64,000 bases of DNA from Misgurnus anguillicaudatus (taxonomy: Eukaryota > Chordata > Actinopteri > Cypriniformes > Cobitidae): contig NC_073356.2 in NCBI RefSeq assembly GCF_027580225.2, positions 3,472,001-3,536,000 of the forward strand, in the 5' to 3' direction. The notes under the pieces were generated by a model that ran no database searches, was not told the DNA's origin, and saw nothing but the letters and a program-made list of their open reading frames with translations. Positions within the stretch are counted from its first letter, which is position 1; each line of letters starts with the position of its first letter. Made by a program: the position numbers and the translations under genes. Shown piece by piece: positions 12,183 through 23,506 of this stretch.

Positions 12183-12726
12183 ACTTTTAAATTACCAGAG
12201 CCAGAGAAAACTGAAATTATATATTGTAAACAGTTATGCAACGCTACCGTGTTTGCTAACTAGATGTTACAGTGTTGTTTTGTAACGTTAAAGTCTTTGG
12301 TAGCCACTGGTTTTGATAGAATATCTGTTGGAAATCAGACGTTGTTTGTATTTTTAAGTTACAGACACAAGCCCTTTTGGTGTCTGTTTGTTAAAACATG
12401 GTAAGGTTAAAATCTCTTAGTCTCTGTGGCTATTGGTTTACTAACCTAACATTTAGTGTCCAGAAACTAACACTTAGTGTAATTCCATGGGTAGCTTTAT
12501 TTCAACTGCGTATTTCACTCATAAAACAACAGGCCTATCAGAAGAGAGGCTCATGAATATTACTTATTAGATGCCAAAACGACCTGTTTTTAGCAGAGCT
12601 CCTGAAAGAGGAGCTGTAAAAAATATATAGAGATTGTTTTTGGTACTTAAACAGCAAATATATATTCTTAAGGACATCATAACCTAAAATAAAACTCTAG
12701 AAAGCCTAAAAATATGTGACCTTTAA

Positions 12727-14208
12727 TACTATGTAAAATAATTAAAAATACCCAAACACAACAAAAGATTATACTTAACTTTATGTATGTGGACCAAACA
12801 CTGCATGGCTTAACCCACCATTGTACTGTTCTTATTTAATTTTAAGTGAATCGTTCCCCAAATGCAACAAAATATAATTTTAATTATTATTATTATTGGA
12901 TGATTGAACTTAAAAATATTCATGACGCTGTTGTAAAACTATTTGACAGACAGAGCTGGGTAAATTACATATGAATGGTAATCCGTTACTGATTACGAAT
13001 TACATGACAAAATTTGTAGTCAGTAATATAATGTCTTAGATTACACATAGTTGGTTACGTAATCTAACTACTTTTGGATTACATTTAGATTACTTTTGAC
13101 ATCGATTTCAAATATATAAAGAGGGGGAAAATATATTCAATTCTATTTCACCAACAAGGGCCTTGAACATGCCTATGTTTTCTACATAAAACATCCTATA
13201 TAATGTAAAGAATATTTTGTGAAATGTGAGTTTGATTTCGGGACTTTAGCCAAGTTTGAACCAGCTTTTGCTTGGATGACTGCATTAGCTTTAACCTGTG
13301 CTAGCAGGTTCATACATACAGGTTTTAAATACAACAAAGAGGTTTTGGATAACATAGCATTTTCTTAGTTTTTTATTGGTTGTCCCAGCCTACATATGGC
13401 TTAACCTAAACCTAAAAACTAAGAACCTAAAAATTGCTTTTATCCGTATTTGAGAGAGATCTGGGAAATTTTAATCAGCCATAAGATCACTTGGGCACCT
13501 CTGGTTGAGGCATTTAAACTAATTATGTTGTGGAAAATAAAAGACACATCTTAAAAATGTACCAACAATGTATTGAACACAACAATATGAATGTAATTTC
13601 ATTGACCCATATATTAAAAGACACAAATGATATATGAGATGACATGATCATACCTGAAATTAGATTGTTAATCCACTAATAGATCTGAAGATGTTGGTAA
13701 TCTTGATGAAAATCACAGTGGTCTGCAAATGACAGTAAATATAAATGGACAGAACAATTGACATAAAATGACAAATCATATCTATATAGGCCTATCTATA
13801 TCCACTTACAGGACTAAAGATGTTGCTCAGTAGTTGATGATGGTGTTTATGGTCTGTTCATGGTTCTTTTATAGTCTGAATTAACTCAGGAAATGTCACT
13901 TGAAATGAAAAGTGATTTGGTTATTCAATTATTTAAAGGAAAAACCCCAAAAGCTCCATTAAACATCATTGATCTGCTGTGCAGATTTAACCGCACACAA
14001 CATAACTTTTTCTGTGGACCCCAGGAAGATTAACAACCACTTTGTGGAAGCTAATGGGGATCCAAATAAACAATAAACTGACACAGACAATTAGCAATTA
14101 GCAAACAACACCCAGATTAAGAGTAATACCAAGAGTTTTGAAATAAGGATTATTGGACAGTATGAAATGCAATAAAATACTGGTGAGACTATCAATACAT
14201 CTGTCCAC
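12727..14208. other. Unassigned stretch with a GATTAC/GTAATC repeat
   Basis: At about 12955-13110, GTAATCC, GATTAC and TACGTAATC motifs recur in both orientations, a pattern seen in teleost foldback repeats. The stretch 13185-13225 resembles 34440-34485. The rest is AT-rich with no coding signal. Confidence 0.45.
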
Positions 14209-14923
14209 TGTCAGGAACCGTCAGAATCATGTGTTAAATTATATCTAGTCTTTGTGTTCGGGGTCCTGGCAGTACCATGTTATATGTGGGAAATGCGTGG
14301 TTTTAGTATTGAATTACTCTGACCACGCATTTCCCGGGTCTCGTCACTTTTTTCTCGCTCCCTTACTTGTCATTGATTTCAGCTGTGTCCCTTATTAGTT
14401 CTCCCTATTTATTGTCCTTGTGTTTGCTGTTCTGTGCTCGTACGTCTCGTTACAATCCTTGTCGTGGTCCTGTGTCTTGCATCTGTGAGTATTAAGAATA
14501 TTAAGTCTAGTCTGTTATATGTAGGGAAGAGTTTATTGTTGGTTTATGTTTAGTTTAATGTTAGTTTAGTGTTGCGTTCTAGTGATGGGCAGTCCGGCTC
14601 TTTCCATAGATTCGGCTCTTTCTGCTCAAGCTCCGGCTCTACATTGTAGTGATGGCAGTCCGGCTCTTTTCATAGATTCGGCTCTTCTGGCTCGGCTCCC
14701 TTAGAAGAGCCGGGTCTTGTGGTCCCACCCCTGCCTGCGTCTGAAGATTCGGCTCTGCTCGTTCGCTACAAAGAATCAGCTCTTAGAGCCGACCCATCAC
14801 TATTGCGTTCATCCTGTCTTATTTTGCCCCCTCGTGGGTTTTGTTTTCCCCTGTTTTGTATAATAAATTATTCATTTTTGTCAACGTCTGCATTTGTGTT
14901 CATTTCCTTGTTAAAACCTCACA
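14209..14923 (+). mobile_element. Solo LTR with 5-bp duplication, interrupted by a hAT MITE
   Basis: It begins TGTCAGGAACC and ends AAACCTCACA. TCCAC flanks it at 14204-14208 and 14924-14928. Near the 3' side lies ATAATAAATTATTC, suitable as a poly(A) signal region. Its 3' part resembles the solo LTR at 28037-28468 (shared CCCCCTCRTGGGTTTTGTTT). Without the 14580-14802 insert the LTR is about 484 bp. No internal retrotransposon sequence remains. Confidence 0.85.
14580..14802. mobile_element. hAT MITE in the solo LTR
   Basis: Ends are TAGTGATGGGCAG and CCGACCCATCACTA, with TTGCGTTC on both sides (14572-14579 and 14803-14810). The motifs CGGCTCTT and AAGAGCCG occur many times. 223 bp, no ORF of interest. 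Confidence 0.93.
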
Positions 14924-15432
14924 TCCACGGAGTCAACAAAGAAAAACAAAAAGAAAACACTAATAACAAATAGTTGATCAGCAAAACTGGAGGACAAAAA
15001 AATGAAGGTTTACAAGTTGTTTTAAAACACCTGGGGGGTATTGCACAAAAGTAAAATTAAGAAATCCAGGATAACAGAAAAGGCCAGCTTGACCTAGTTT
15101 AATCAGCCCATCCTGGCTAAGTCTGTTGCACGATTGCTAAGCCAGGATGAGAATGTGCAGCTATGTCAAGCCAGGTGTAACTAGCTAGGATAAATGCACG
15201 TTCACAGAATTCTTAAACAGACCACATGATCGATTACAGAATCACTGATGCAAAAATGGATAAAACTCATAAAAATTCACCATGAAACTGCAAACACTTA
15301 ACTACTACTCTGTGTATCGACAATATTTGATGCAAAAAAAGTGTGCATTATCTTAAAAAAAGCCATTTATTTCCTATAACAATTTATATTTGGTGGAACT
15401 AAACGGAAAGCATTGAATACAGGATTTGACCA

Positions 15433-15693
15433 CACTGTAAAAAATACTTTGCTGCCTTAACATTTTTTTTATTGAATCAACTCGGATTTACAAGTCATTT
15501 CAGCTTACGATTATTTATCTTGACTAGAGATGAGTTGTTATAACTACAGGTGGGTTGTTATAACTTATAAAATCAAGTTGACTTTTCTCAACTATATTTT
15601 ATAAGTTGTGACAACTCATCTCTGTTGACATGACTTGTAAATCTTAGTTGATTTAACAAAAAATTTTAAGGCAGCAAAGTTTTTTTTACAGTG
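15433..15693. mobile_element. Foldback MITE with CACTGTAAAAAA ends
   Basis: CACTGTAAAAAATACTTTGC is mirrored at the right by a segment ending TTTTTTTTACAGTG. Arms include TTGCTGCCTTAA, TTGAATCAACT and ACAAGTCAT with their complements. 261 bp. Confidence 0.85.
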
Positions 15694-15926
15694 CATGAAG
15701 AATTTTTTTAAAGAAAATATTAGGAAAAGGCAACAATAAAAATGCCACCTCCTAAGAAGCAAACAGGCTGGGGTCTCTGTAATACCAAGAAGCCTTCAAT
15801 ATGAGATCCTTCAGTGCATAAAAGTGGATTATAGCCCCACCACCAAACCTAAGCTTCCAAAAATACTGCATTTGCTGTGAGCTTCATGCAGTTGTCAAAC
15901 CGTTTTATTAATTGACATGCCATAAT

Positions 15927-16248
15927 TGTCACGCCTGGGATGCAGGAGTGAGGAAGTTAGGACGCAAGTGCAGAGTTCACAATGAAATAAATAACATTTA
16001 TTAACAGAACAAGAAACAAAACACGAGAATATAACAACGGGCTGGTAACACAGGAACATCCAATACAAGAAACAGGAACAGACATGAAAGTAGCGACAAT
16101 CATCCGGCAAGTGCACATACAACAGGCAGTGGTATATATACAAACAGACTAACGATACACAGGTGTGATGAGGCAGGTAATTAATTAACAAGAGTCCAGG
16201 TGACGACAATCGGAACAGACACAAAACATGACACGGATCACCGTGACA
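15927..16248 (-). repeat. 3' LTR of the short LTR element
   Basis: Bounded by TGTCACG and CGTGACA. On the minus strand it has a TATATAT box about 26-32 nt upstream of the putative start at 16108, and AATAAA-type poly(A) signals in the ATTTATTTCAT region. It matches the other LTR base for base as far as I can read. Confidence 0.95.
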
Positions 16249-16264
16249 TAACCCCTCCCTCTAC
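16249..16264 (-). other. Polypurine tract
   Basis: The minus strand reads GTAGAGGGAGGGGTTA and abuts the 3' LTR start. The larger gypsy element has nearly the same tract (CTAGAGGGAGGGGTTC) before its LTR at 43000, which supports common ancestry. Confidence 0.8.
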
Positions 16265-16801
16265 GAGTGGCTACCAGACACTCACATAAACACAAAACAA
16301 AAACAAAGTCTGGTAGCGAGAGTCCAAGGGAGGGGTGGAGGGCTTGGGGACCCTGGCGAAGCCGGCAGCCGCCGGGATGAGACCAACAGAACGGTTGGCC
16401 AGACTGCGCCAGGAGAGCCGGAGCGATCGCTCCGAGAACCGAGGCAGACGAATTACCCCCCTCCTGGGAATCGTCGACGATCAGATGCCCCCGGAAATAT
16501 TCTCCCATCCCCTCGCGGAAACGGAGACCCTCGCTCGGTAGCCACCCCGGGGAAATGATCGGGCGTGGTCCGTTCCGGATCCCCCTGCGAGCAGGATGGT
16601 GGTCCTCCGAGGGACCGTCGACGACGACTCAACCGTTGGGGGACCGCCTGGGCCGATCCTCCTCCCGCAGGAGCGAGCGATCGCTCACGGTGGTCCCCAA
16701 GAGACATCGGGGCTGATGGGGAATGAACCCCGATGTCACTACTCCCCCTCGACGAAACTCCTGGGGAGCCGCCCTCCGTGAACTCACTGCGTCCAATAAT
16801 G

Positions 16802-16812
16802 GCCGGATGATT
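16802..16812 (-). other. Self-priming primer-binding site
   Basis: On the minus strand this reads AATCATCCGGC, one base inside the 5' LTR. It is exactly complementary, over 11 nt, to GCCGGATGATT inside the LTR (16995 down to 16985), which lies where transcription should start given the TATA box. Tf1 of fission yeast and the sushi group of fish are known to prime reverse transcription by folding back 11 nt of their own 5' end. No tRNA-type TGG primer site is seen. Confidence 0.8.
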
Positions 16813-16813
16813 C

Positions 16814-17135
16814 TGTCACGCCTGGGATGCAGGAGTGAGGAAGTTAGGACGCAAGTGCAGAGTTCACAATGAAATAAATAACATTTATTAACAGAACAAG
16901 AAACAAAACACGAGAATATAACAACGGGCTGGTAACACAGGAACATCCAATACAAGAAACAGGAACAGACATGAAAGTAGCGACAATCATCCGGCAAGTG
17001 CACATACAACAGGCAGTGGTATATATACAAACAGACTAACGATACACAGGTGTGATGAGGCAGGTAATTAATTAACAAGAGTCCAGGTGACGACAATCGG
17101 AACAGACACAAAACATGACACGGATCACCGTGACA
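16814..17135 (-). repeat. 5' LTR of the short LTR element
   Basis: Upstream LTR on the minus strand. The TATA-like box is at 17021-17027 and the inferred transcript start near 16995, where the minus strand reads GCCGGATGATT. It is followed directly by the primer-binding site. Confidence 0.95.
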
Positions 17136-18539
17136 ATAATACACTGAATAGTATATTCTGGATTGTTGGTGAATAGCCATCATGCTCAAACAAGGCTGGT
17201 TTGGACTAGAATATTGGGAAGTAAGATGGTAGGTCCCTTGAGGGGGCCAAAAGGACATCTGGAATATATGTAGAGTACCTTAAAGATGGGGATGGGAAAA
17301 AATGAATCATGTCTCCTGAAATTAATTTACTTTCTTTCATGCAGGATAATACACTATAGCATGTTGCAAAAAAGCAACACTGACTATTTTAATATGGGCA
17401 TGAAATAAGAAAAAAAATAATGTACAATATGAATACTATCTGCTGACCTCTTTATGGAGCATCATTATATGAAAGATCTGTAAGGTGGACAGCACTATAA
17501 TTCATATCCAAACATCAACTCTGGGATGCAATACTAGCATATTCAAGTGAAATAAAGACAGAAACTATAGACTTACAAGTTTAATGGGAGTTAAAGTCAT
17601 GTCAAAATATGCTCATATATAATGTAACCAAATACATTATTTGATTTACAATGTTTTTTTATTATCTGTCCATGCAGCACATTTGCCAGATATCTGTTTT
17701 GTGGATCATTTTAACACACTGAATTTTGATAAAGTGCATTTTGCATAATAATTTGTAAAAGCATAATTTGCATGTTTTTTTAAAGTATTAAAGTATCTTT
17801 TGACATTTTAAATGTGAAATATTTAAATAGAATAACATGCACACTGTCATATAACTATTCAGATTAAAATACAATTTGTAAACTTACTAACTTTGTTTAA
17901 AACAAGCACGTGCATAATAATTTGGACCATCCATCACTTTCAGAAAATAAAGATTGAGAACATTTTGCATGCTGGTGACTTGATTGCAGAAATAAATCTC
18001 AACATAAGGTAGTGTCTGCTGACATATTTTTAACATTAAAAAAGTATCTGGCAATCAATATCTGGCACATTGGTGGTTGCAATCCACTACATCCAATGAC
18101 AATAGGGAAAGCTGTAACACAAAATAATGCCTGTTCTACTGTGACTGCTGTAATGTAACACTTTATGGAGTAATCTCTTCCTGTTACTTGCAATCTTGTA
18201 GAAGTGATTTCAGTGTTAGACTGACATTTCTTACATCACCTGAGAATCTACCTCTGTGTCAGATATTTCTCATGCCTTAATGCTAGTCTACATATGTACT
18301 TAATTGAAACCGCCTTTCAACTTCATCAGTCATTTCTTATCTCAACATCTGCATTAATAAATGTATTCATCAAACCCCTGACAGCAGTCTTCATAAAAAC
18401 ACTAAAATAACAGTACGCATACTTAGATGAATGACAGTATATCTAGTATTTTAATCCAGGACCACGAAGTGACAAAAAAAACACATGGATATCTAGTAGG
18501 AATGACAGAGGAACTAGCCGATTAATCTGAAATGTTATA

Positions 18540-19097
18540 GTCTGCTATACCATGCTGTGGATGTTTTATGAGTCTGTGGTGTTTAGCATCATTTTTTATG
18601 CTGTGGTCTGTTGGTCAATTGGTATGAAGGTGGCGGACAGAAATTAACTGGACAAATTAATTAGAAGGGCTGTCTCTGTACTTGGTATGGAGCTGGACTC
18701 TGTTCATGTTGTGGCTCAGAGAAGAATACTGTCAAAACTAAATTCAATTCTGGACAATCCCTTTCACCCACTACATATAGTGCTGAACGACCAGAGAAGT
18801 ACATTTAGTCAGAGACTGATCACTGCTTAGTGTTTTACTGAGTGTTTTACAAGATCCTTTATACCTGTGGCCATTAGGCTGTATAACTCATCTTTGTAAA
18901 TGCTGGGACAATTCACTATTGAAGTAAATTACCCTTTTTTATATGGGTATAGTTTATTTTTATTTTATTTTTTTAAATCACTGATGGACATATAATTATT
19001 TTTCTATTTCTTTTTTCTTTCATTTTTTCTTTTCTATAATTGTAACATTAAAGCAATTTCCCCCTGGGATTAATAAAGTTCTTTGAATTGAATTAAT
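18540..19097 (+). pseudogene. 3' end of a jockey-superfamily LINE
   Basis: Broken frames read LIRRAVSVLGMELDSV, HVVAQRRILSKLN, FHPLHIVLNDQRST and a later FIPVAIRLYNSS block, the C-terminal tail after the reverse transcriptase in L2/CR1/Rex1-like fish LINEs. The copy ends with AATAAAG followed by a TTGAATTGAATT tail, as expected for a 5'-truncated insertion. Several stops and shifts make it dead. Confidence 0.75.
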
Positions 19098-19185
19098 CAC
19101 TAGGATTAATCTTAGCCTGGTTGTTAGCCTGTTCTGGAGCAGGCTAGCTGCAAAGAGTAAATCTCCATAGTAACTTCATCTAGAT

Positions 19186-19276
19186 CAGTGCTTCTCAATT
19201 ATTTTCTGTCACGACCCCCCCCCCCCCCTAGGAAGAAGTAAACATTTTGCGCCCCCCCAACTCTCCGCCGCGACTG
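19186..19276. mobile_element. 91-bp hAT MITE
   Basis: CAGTGCTTCTCAA at the left and CCGCGACTG at the right, with ATCTAGAT on both sides (19178-19185 and 19277-19284). A C-run lies inside. The CAGTGSTTCTCAA end is a classic hAT terminus. Confidence 0.85.
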
Positions 19277-19386
19277 ATCTAGATCAATTTAGCCTCTCTT
19301 CATGCAACCAAGTCAGGGCTAAAATCGGCCAGGATAACTGGAAAATCCCAGCTTAATCCCTTATCTTGCTTTTGTGCAATACCCCT

Positions 19387-19819
19387 CTGGTATTGTGTGA
19401 CTCCTTATTTATTTACTTCAACAAAAAAAATAGCATGGCTTGGCAAACAATTTTTAAATAATATGTTCCTCTGGCATTCCAAATAAACTGTTACGTTTGG
19501 AAAACTCCTCTGCCTCGTACCACGCGTGCTCTGATCTCTGTCAAGTCGTCTCTTATAAGCTACAATTGCAGCCATTTCAACAGCAAAATGATTTAATATG
19601 TTTTTTGGCGTTAAATAATGGTGCCGATACCAGTAATATCATACGCACAAACATTAGTAAACAGCGTTACGTAAATCATTTAAGTAATCTCTTTCCATAA
19701 ATGTCTGAAAGGGAAACTCCAAGAAACATATATGCAATAAGGTCAGGCGCAAAAATAACTAGACCACAACTTTTCATCGCTAATTATCCACTGTGTCTTT
19801 AGTAAACAAAAGTCATTAT
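19387..19819. other. Unassigned stretch
   Basis: No transposon ends were identified. A 67-codon ORF at 19497-19700 shows no motif I recognise. Confidence 0.35.
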
Positions 19820-19823
19820 TTAA

Positions 19824-21023
19824 AGGGGCTCTCCGTAAGTTGAGAAATTTCTAACAGTTACTGACACCAGTGGCCGTTATAGAAACTGCAGCCAGTCTCA
19901 TGCTTCACTCTAAAAATGGCTGGGTTATTTTTGACCCATAATGGGTAAATATTGGACAGAACACATGCTGGGTTAAAAATTACCCTGTGCTGGGTCATTT
20001 TAACCCAACTGCTGGGCTATTATACCCCATGGTTGCACAACAACAACCCAACATTGGGTCATTTTTAACCCAGCACAGGGTCATTTTTAACCCAGCACGT
20101 GTTCTGTCCAATATTTACCCATTATGGGTCCAAAATAACCCAGCCATTTTTAGAGTGTTGTTCTCGGTGGGCACACTCGTATGAGCACGACCACAACAAC
20201 CAGAGTTGCCGTAGCGACCACAGACAGCTCATTGAGATTCACCAGCATGTTTACAAATGTATGAAAAATTACAGTACTGTAAGGTTATTGTTTGACAGAC
20301 CATATTTTAGTAAAATGTTGCAGTGCTACTTTATATTTTCAACAGAAGTCTACTTCTAAAAGTTTTGTAACACGCCACTGTAAAACACACTCCCGACACT
20401 CACAATCTTAATGCACTCGTGCTCTGAATAAAGATCATTCATATAAGAAAGTAACTTTTGAAACGGTCCTGTGCTACATGCTATCGTTACCATTACACCA
20501 CAAAACAAATGCTATCATTAGCATTACACCACAAAAACAATAAAATAATATATTACAGATGCCCTGTAACTATGTCTTACTTTTGCAGTAAAAAAGGAAA
20601 CCTGCTCAAGGTCTGTTTTCATACCCAGCGCTGACCAGAGCTCCCTCCAAGAATCAAATGCCAATCCGATGTTTACTCTTGTCTTTTCCCCGACGCCGGT
20701 CATGCTCTATTTTGACCGCACTAGATAAGGATTTTTTTAAACTTACGAGGAGTTTCTGTGAGTGTCTGGATTGTGCTGGAAGTTGGTCACTTCTTTCCGT
20801 CTACAGAGTCCATTTGAAACATGCTAGCGATTGCCGGCACATTTTAAATTTCGCGCCATTTCGGACCCGACTCCTCCACACACAAAAGAGCCTACAGGCT
20901 GAGACAACCGTGGAGGACACTCAAGGTGTCATTCTTTCTATTACATTATGGTTGGCTCATAAATATACAAATGAAAACTCTATCTTAAAGATTTTTTTAA
21001 GTAATAACTTACATGTAGCCCCT
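19824..21023. mobile_element. TTAA-target non-autonomous element
   Basis: TTAA (19820-19823) precedes AGGGGCTCTCCGTAAGTT, and AACTTACATGTAGCCCCT is followed by TTAA (21024-21027). The interior has GC-rich non-coding sequence and a nested foldback (19906-20157). The 126-codon ORF at 20658-21038 runs through the right end and is not a gene. Confidence 0.8.
19906..20157. mobile_element. Foldback MITE with CTGGGTTA motifs
   Basis: CACTCTAAAAATGGCTGGGT is mirrored by the right end, which finishes CCATTTTTAGAGTG. Arms span about 110 bp each, through TATTGGACAGAACAC. A degenerate relative lies at 26340-26540. Confidence 0.9.
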
Positions 21024-21027
21024 TTAA

Positions 21028-22114
21028 CAATAAAATGATGTTTTGCACTTGCGCAAACTGTTAGTAAATCTGGCCCTAGATCTGATGTGAAAATACTGGT
21101 CACTTGTGTTGACTTTTAAGCTCTCAAATATATTTTAATATCTTTCTACTATGCTAGATTTGACCAACAAAAAACCCATGCATCATAAATTAAGTGGGTT
21201 TACAGTAACTTGAGTTTTTATGTCTTTCTGAGAAGTTCTTATGCAACTCCATTTAACACCACAGACTTTTTACTCAACATGATAAAAGGTTTGATGTCTG
21301 CAATTATAAACCACTTCCTCTTCTAACATTGTGAGAGAGAATGCAGATGATTTGGTAATGACAGAACTTTTGACCATAGCCTATTGCTTTTGGGAAACAC
21401 ACCCCTGTATGTGTGAAAGAAAGGACGGATTAAAGAGACTCCAAGAAGCCACGACTCAACATCCTGTGATGACCTCTTCTGCTGCGCTGAGAGAAAGGCA
21501 TTGGTGGATTTCATGTGAAAAAAAAACAGCAGCTGCAACATACTTTCACTCTTTTGAATCTATGTTGAACATTTTTTATTTAATATTGTGGGGAAAAATA
21601 GAATACAGAAAAAAAATGTTATTTTCTTATAGGGAAAATTACTTTCTGAAAAGTCAATTTAATTTTGAATCTTATTATTGTATATGGTAAGTTTTCCATG
21701 AAGTTCTGACAATCATTTTTGCACTAATAACACAATCTTCATGTCATTTTTCAAAACTCTAGACACTTTATTCACAACCAATGATCAAAATGCCCAATTT
21801 TCAAAACACTTAACACTTTTTTTTTTCAAATACTTGGATACAATACATTTAAGCCAAAGACCATTTGTTCATTGATCTAAAATCACCAGTTCAAAATGAC
21901 ACAACTTAACATCAAAGTATTACTATTTTAAAATGCAACTCACACATTACATCTGAGTTGAGTGTGTATTCATTTCATTACATTGCTTAAAATGATAAGT
22001 AACTATTGCATTACTCTTGAAGCATAGCTTTTATGGAAATTGATGAACAGTTGAGTCCCTAGATTACAGTTTTTTTTTTACAGTTTTTTTTATCACTTTG
22101 CTACTATTTTCAGA
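21028..22114. other. Mostly unassigned, with Tc1/mariner-like terminal sequence
   Basis: At about 21690-22105 there is sequence rich in TTTTCAAAA, CAAAATG and CACTTAACAC, ending TTACAGTTTTTTTTTTTACAG. It resembles the flank of the degraded IS630/Tc1-like gene at 44720-45735. An element tail reading CAAACTGTTAGTAAATCTGG lies at about 21054. No coding sequence is supported. Confidence 0.45.
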
Positions 22115-22116
22115 AC

Positions 22117-22620
22117 CTTGTCACGGCCGGGGGCGGACCCGAATAGACTAAAGGTCACGCCCCTCTCAACTCTTCCACCTCGAGGAGGTTCCCAAGACCA
22201 CCCCAATGACCAGACAGACGAGTAGACTACGTTTAAAATAAACTTTATTAAATATTTAAAAAAAGGAAAAGGGAAAGGGGGAGAGGGGAAAGGGCAATTT
22301 AAAACTAATAGGTCTTCTTCTCGCCTCCAGGGCCACTTGGGACAGGGACTGGGGACCTTCGCTTCACACGGAGCCTTCGTCGAGACACAGGTAAGTGGTT
22401 GCTATAGCACAGATTCATTTCACTTCACAGGATGCGTTACTCACCGCACTGGGGATCTTCGTTCTCACACACAGTGCCTTCGCTGGAACACAGGTAAATA
22501 TTTGCTATAAGCACAGATTAATTCCACTTCACAGAATAAATTACTCACTGCACTGGGGATCTTTACGCTCACTCACAGACAGTGGACTTTCGCTACAGCG
22601 TTGGTGCATATAGAAATAAA
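22117..22620 (-). repeat. LTR-like fragment with internal ~95-bp tandem repeats
   Basis: The minus strand ends CCGCCCCCGGCCGTGACA at 22117, and AATAAAGTTTATT lies just inside, as in an LTR 3' end. About 22335-22600 holds three copies of a unit containing CACTGGGGATCTTCG, a CACAGGTAAGT-like motif and TTCACTTCACAG. The other LTR boundary is not clear and no retroviral genes are present. Confidence 0.5.
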
Positions 22621-23460
22621 GACGCAGCCTTCTTACACGAAATTAATACAGGGAGAAGTCTTTAATAGATTATGGCTTGGATGCTGTCTGCATAGATTAT
22701 CAGTATCCAAGGTTTTAATCTAGTACTCCATTTATAATTTTTCCTGGTGGGCTGAAGGTCCTGCTGTTAAATAAGCAACAGCTGCATTGTAAATGTGTGG
22801 CTGTGCGTAGCGGACTCATGCGATAGGTTAAACGTCTTCCTATGTTTGTTTTGCAATCATCAATGTCTGTCAAAAGGTTCTTTAATTAAATTGAAAAATA
22901 TAAAAAGATGGAGAAACCTAAATAAGCCCGAGGTCCGGCCCACGTATCTGCTGTGACGTTAAAATTGGCCCGAAACCCGAAGGGCGTAAACAGGTCGGGC
23001 CCCGTCGGGCTCGGGCTGAAATGCAGGGCTCTAAAAAGTAGGCTAAAATTATTTAAACAAATTAAACAATATTATCAAGTTATAATTTTACAAACAGAAC
23101 AGCACAGTAAATAACATATATTAAGCAACTTAAAGTGCTTCTTTCTGCTCTTCTTTAAAGAGAATTCCTCGACTAAATCATCAAAATCAAGTTAAATCAT
23201 ATTTTGGCGGATTGTTTTACTTTCATTGTTTCACGAGATTCCCTGCCTATTTAGTCATAATAATTAACAGTAAACGAACTTGGCTTGCTGTTTTTGAAGG
23301 CAGCTCAACCTTAGGTCGGGTTCGAGTCCCAAGTTTAAATGAAGGAGGAGATGATGATTTGCGAGGTACATTTGCAAATGATTCATAAATAATACCTCTG
23401 TATTTTTTAGAAGTACTGTATACTCAAACTCTAAAAACAGCAATGTGATTGCCGATGCGC
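22621..23460. other. Unassigned stretch with a GGCCCGAAACCCGAA segment
   Basis: At about 22925-23035 CCCGAGGTCCGGCCC, CCCGAAACCCGAAGG and GGTCGGGCCCCGTCGGGCTC form a GC-rich repeat found in teleost hAT families, ending AGGGCTCT. The other end is not visible. The rest is AT-rich. Confidence 0.4.
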
Positions 23461-23468
23461 TGAGAGAC

Positions 23469-23503
<35 letters not shown>
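23461..23503. repeat. (GA)n microsatellite
   Basis: An AG/GA tract of about 40 bp followed by ACCGCGGCC. Confidence 0.95.

Positions 23504-23506
<3 letters not shown>

Larger units (their letters stand above)
11169..12722. mobile_element. TTAA-target non-autonomous element with nested insertions
   Basis: TTAA (11165-11168) precedes AGGTCACATATG, and the right end AAATATGTGACCT is followed by TTAA (12723-12726). Arms extend inward (CATAACCTAAAATAAAAC is weakly mirrored on the left). It contains a foldback at 11728-11985 and a hAT-like piece at 11988-12182. No transposase is seen. Confidence 0.8.
15927..17135 (-). mobile_element. Short non-autonomous LTR retrotransposon (Tf1/sushi-like), complete and young
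   Basis: Two direct 322-bp LTRs (15927-16248 and 16814-17135) look identical by eye and flank 565 bp. ATAAT duplications sit at 15922-15926 and 17136-17140. The element runs on the minus strand: a polypurine tract lies next to the LTR at 16249-16264, and a self-complementary primer site lies at 16802-16812. The interior holds only a gag-like remnant (reading LDAVSSRRAAP after the primer site) and GC-rich sequence, with no protease, polymerase or integrase. It must rely on proteins from an autonomous relative. Identical LTRs imply a recent insertion. Confidence 0.95.
15034..19386. mobile_element. DNA transposon shell with several later insertions
   Basis: The left end reads GGGGGTATTGCACAAAAGTA; the right end reads CTTTTGTGCAATACCCCT. 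CTG precedes (15031-15033) and follows (19387-19389), so a 3-bp duplication is possible. Motifs CCAGGATAAC and TTAGCCTGG recur near both ends. Inserted in it are a foldback (15433-15693), a young LTR element (15927-17135), a LINE tail (18540-19097) and a tiny hAT element (19186-19276). The stretch 17141-18535 is AT-rich and otherwise unassigned. Confidence 0.65.

Noticed and set aside
16629..17258. 209-codon ORF
   Set aside because: It runs through an LTR and beyond the element; only about 40 codons correspond to a gag-like remnant.
23305..23330. GGTTCGAGTCCC resembling a tRNA/SINE B box
   Set aside because: No A box at the proper distance and no cloverleaf could be drawn; probably chance.
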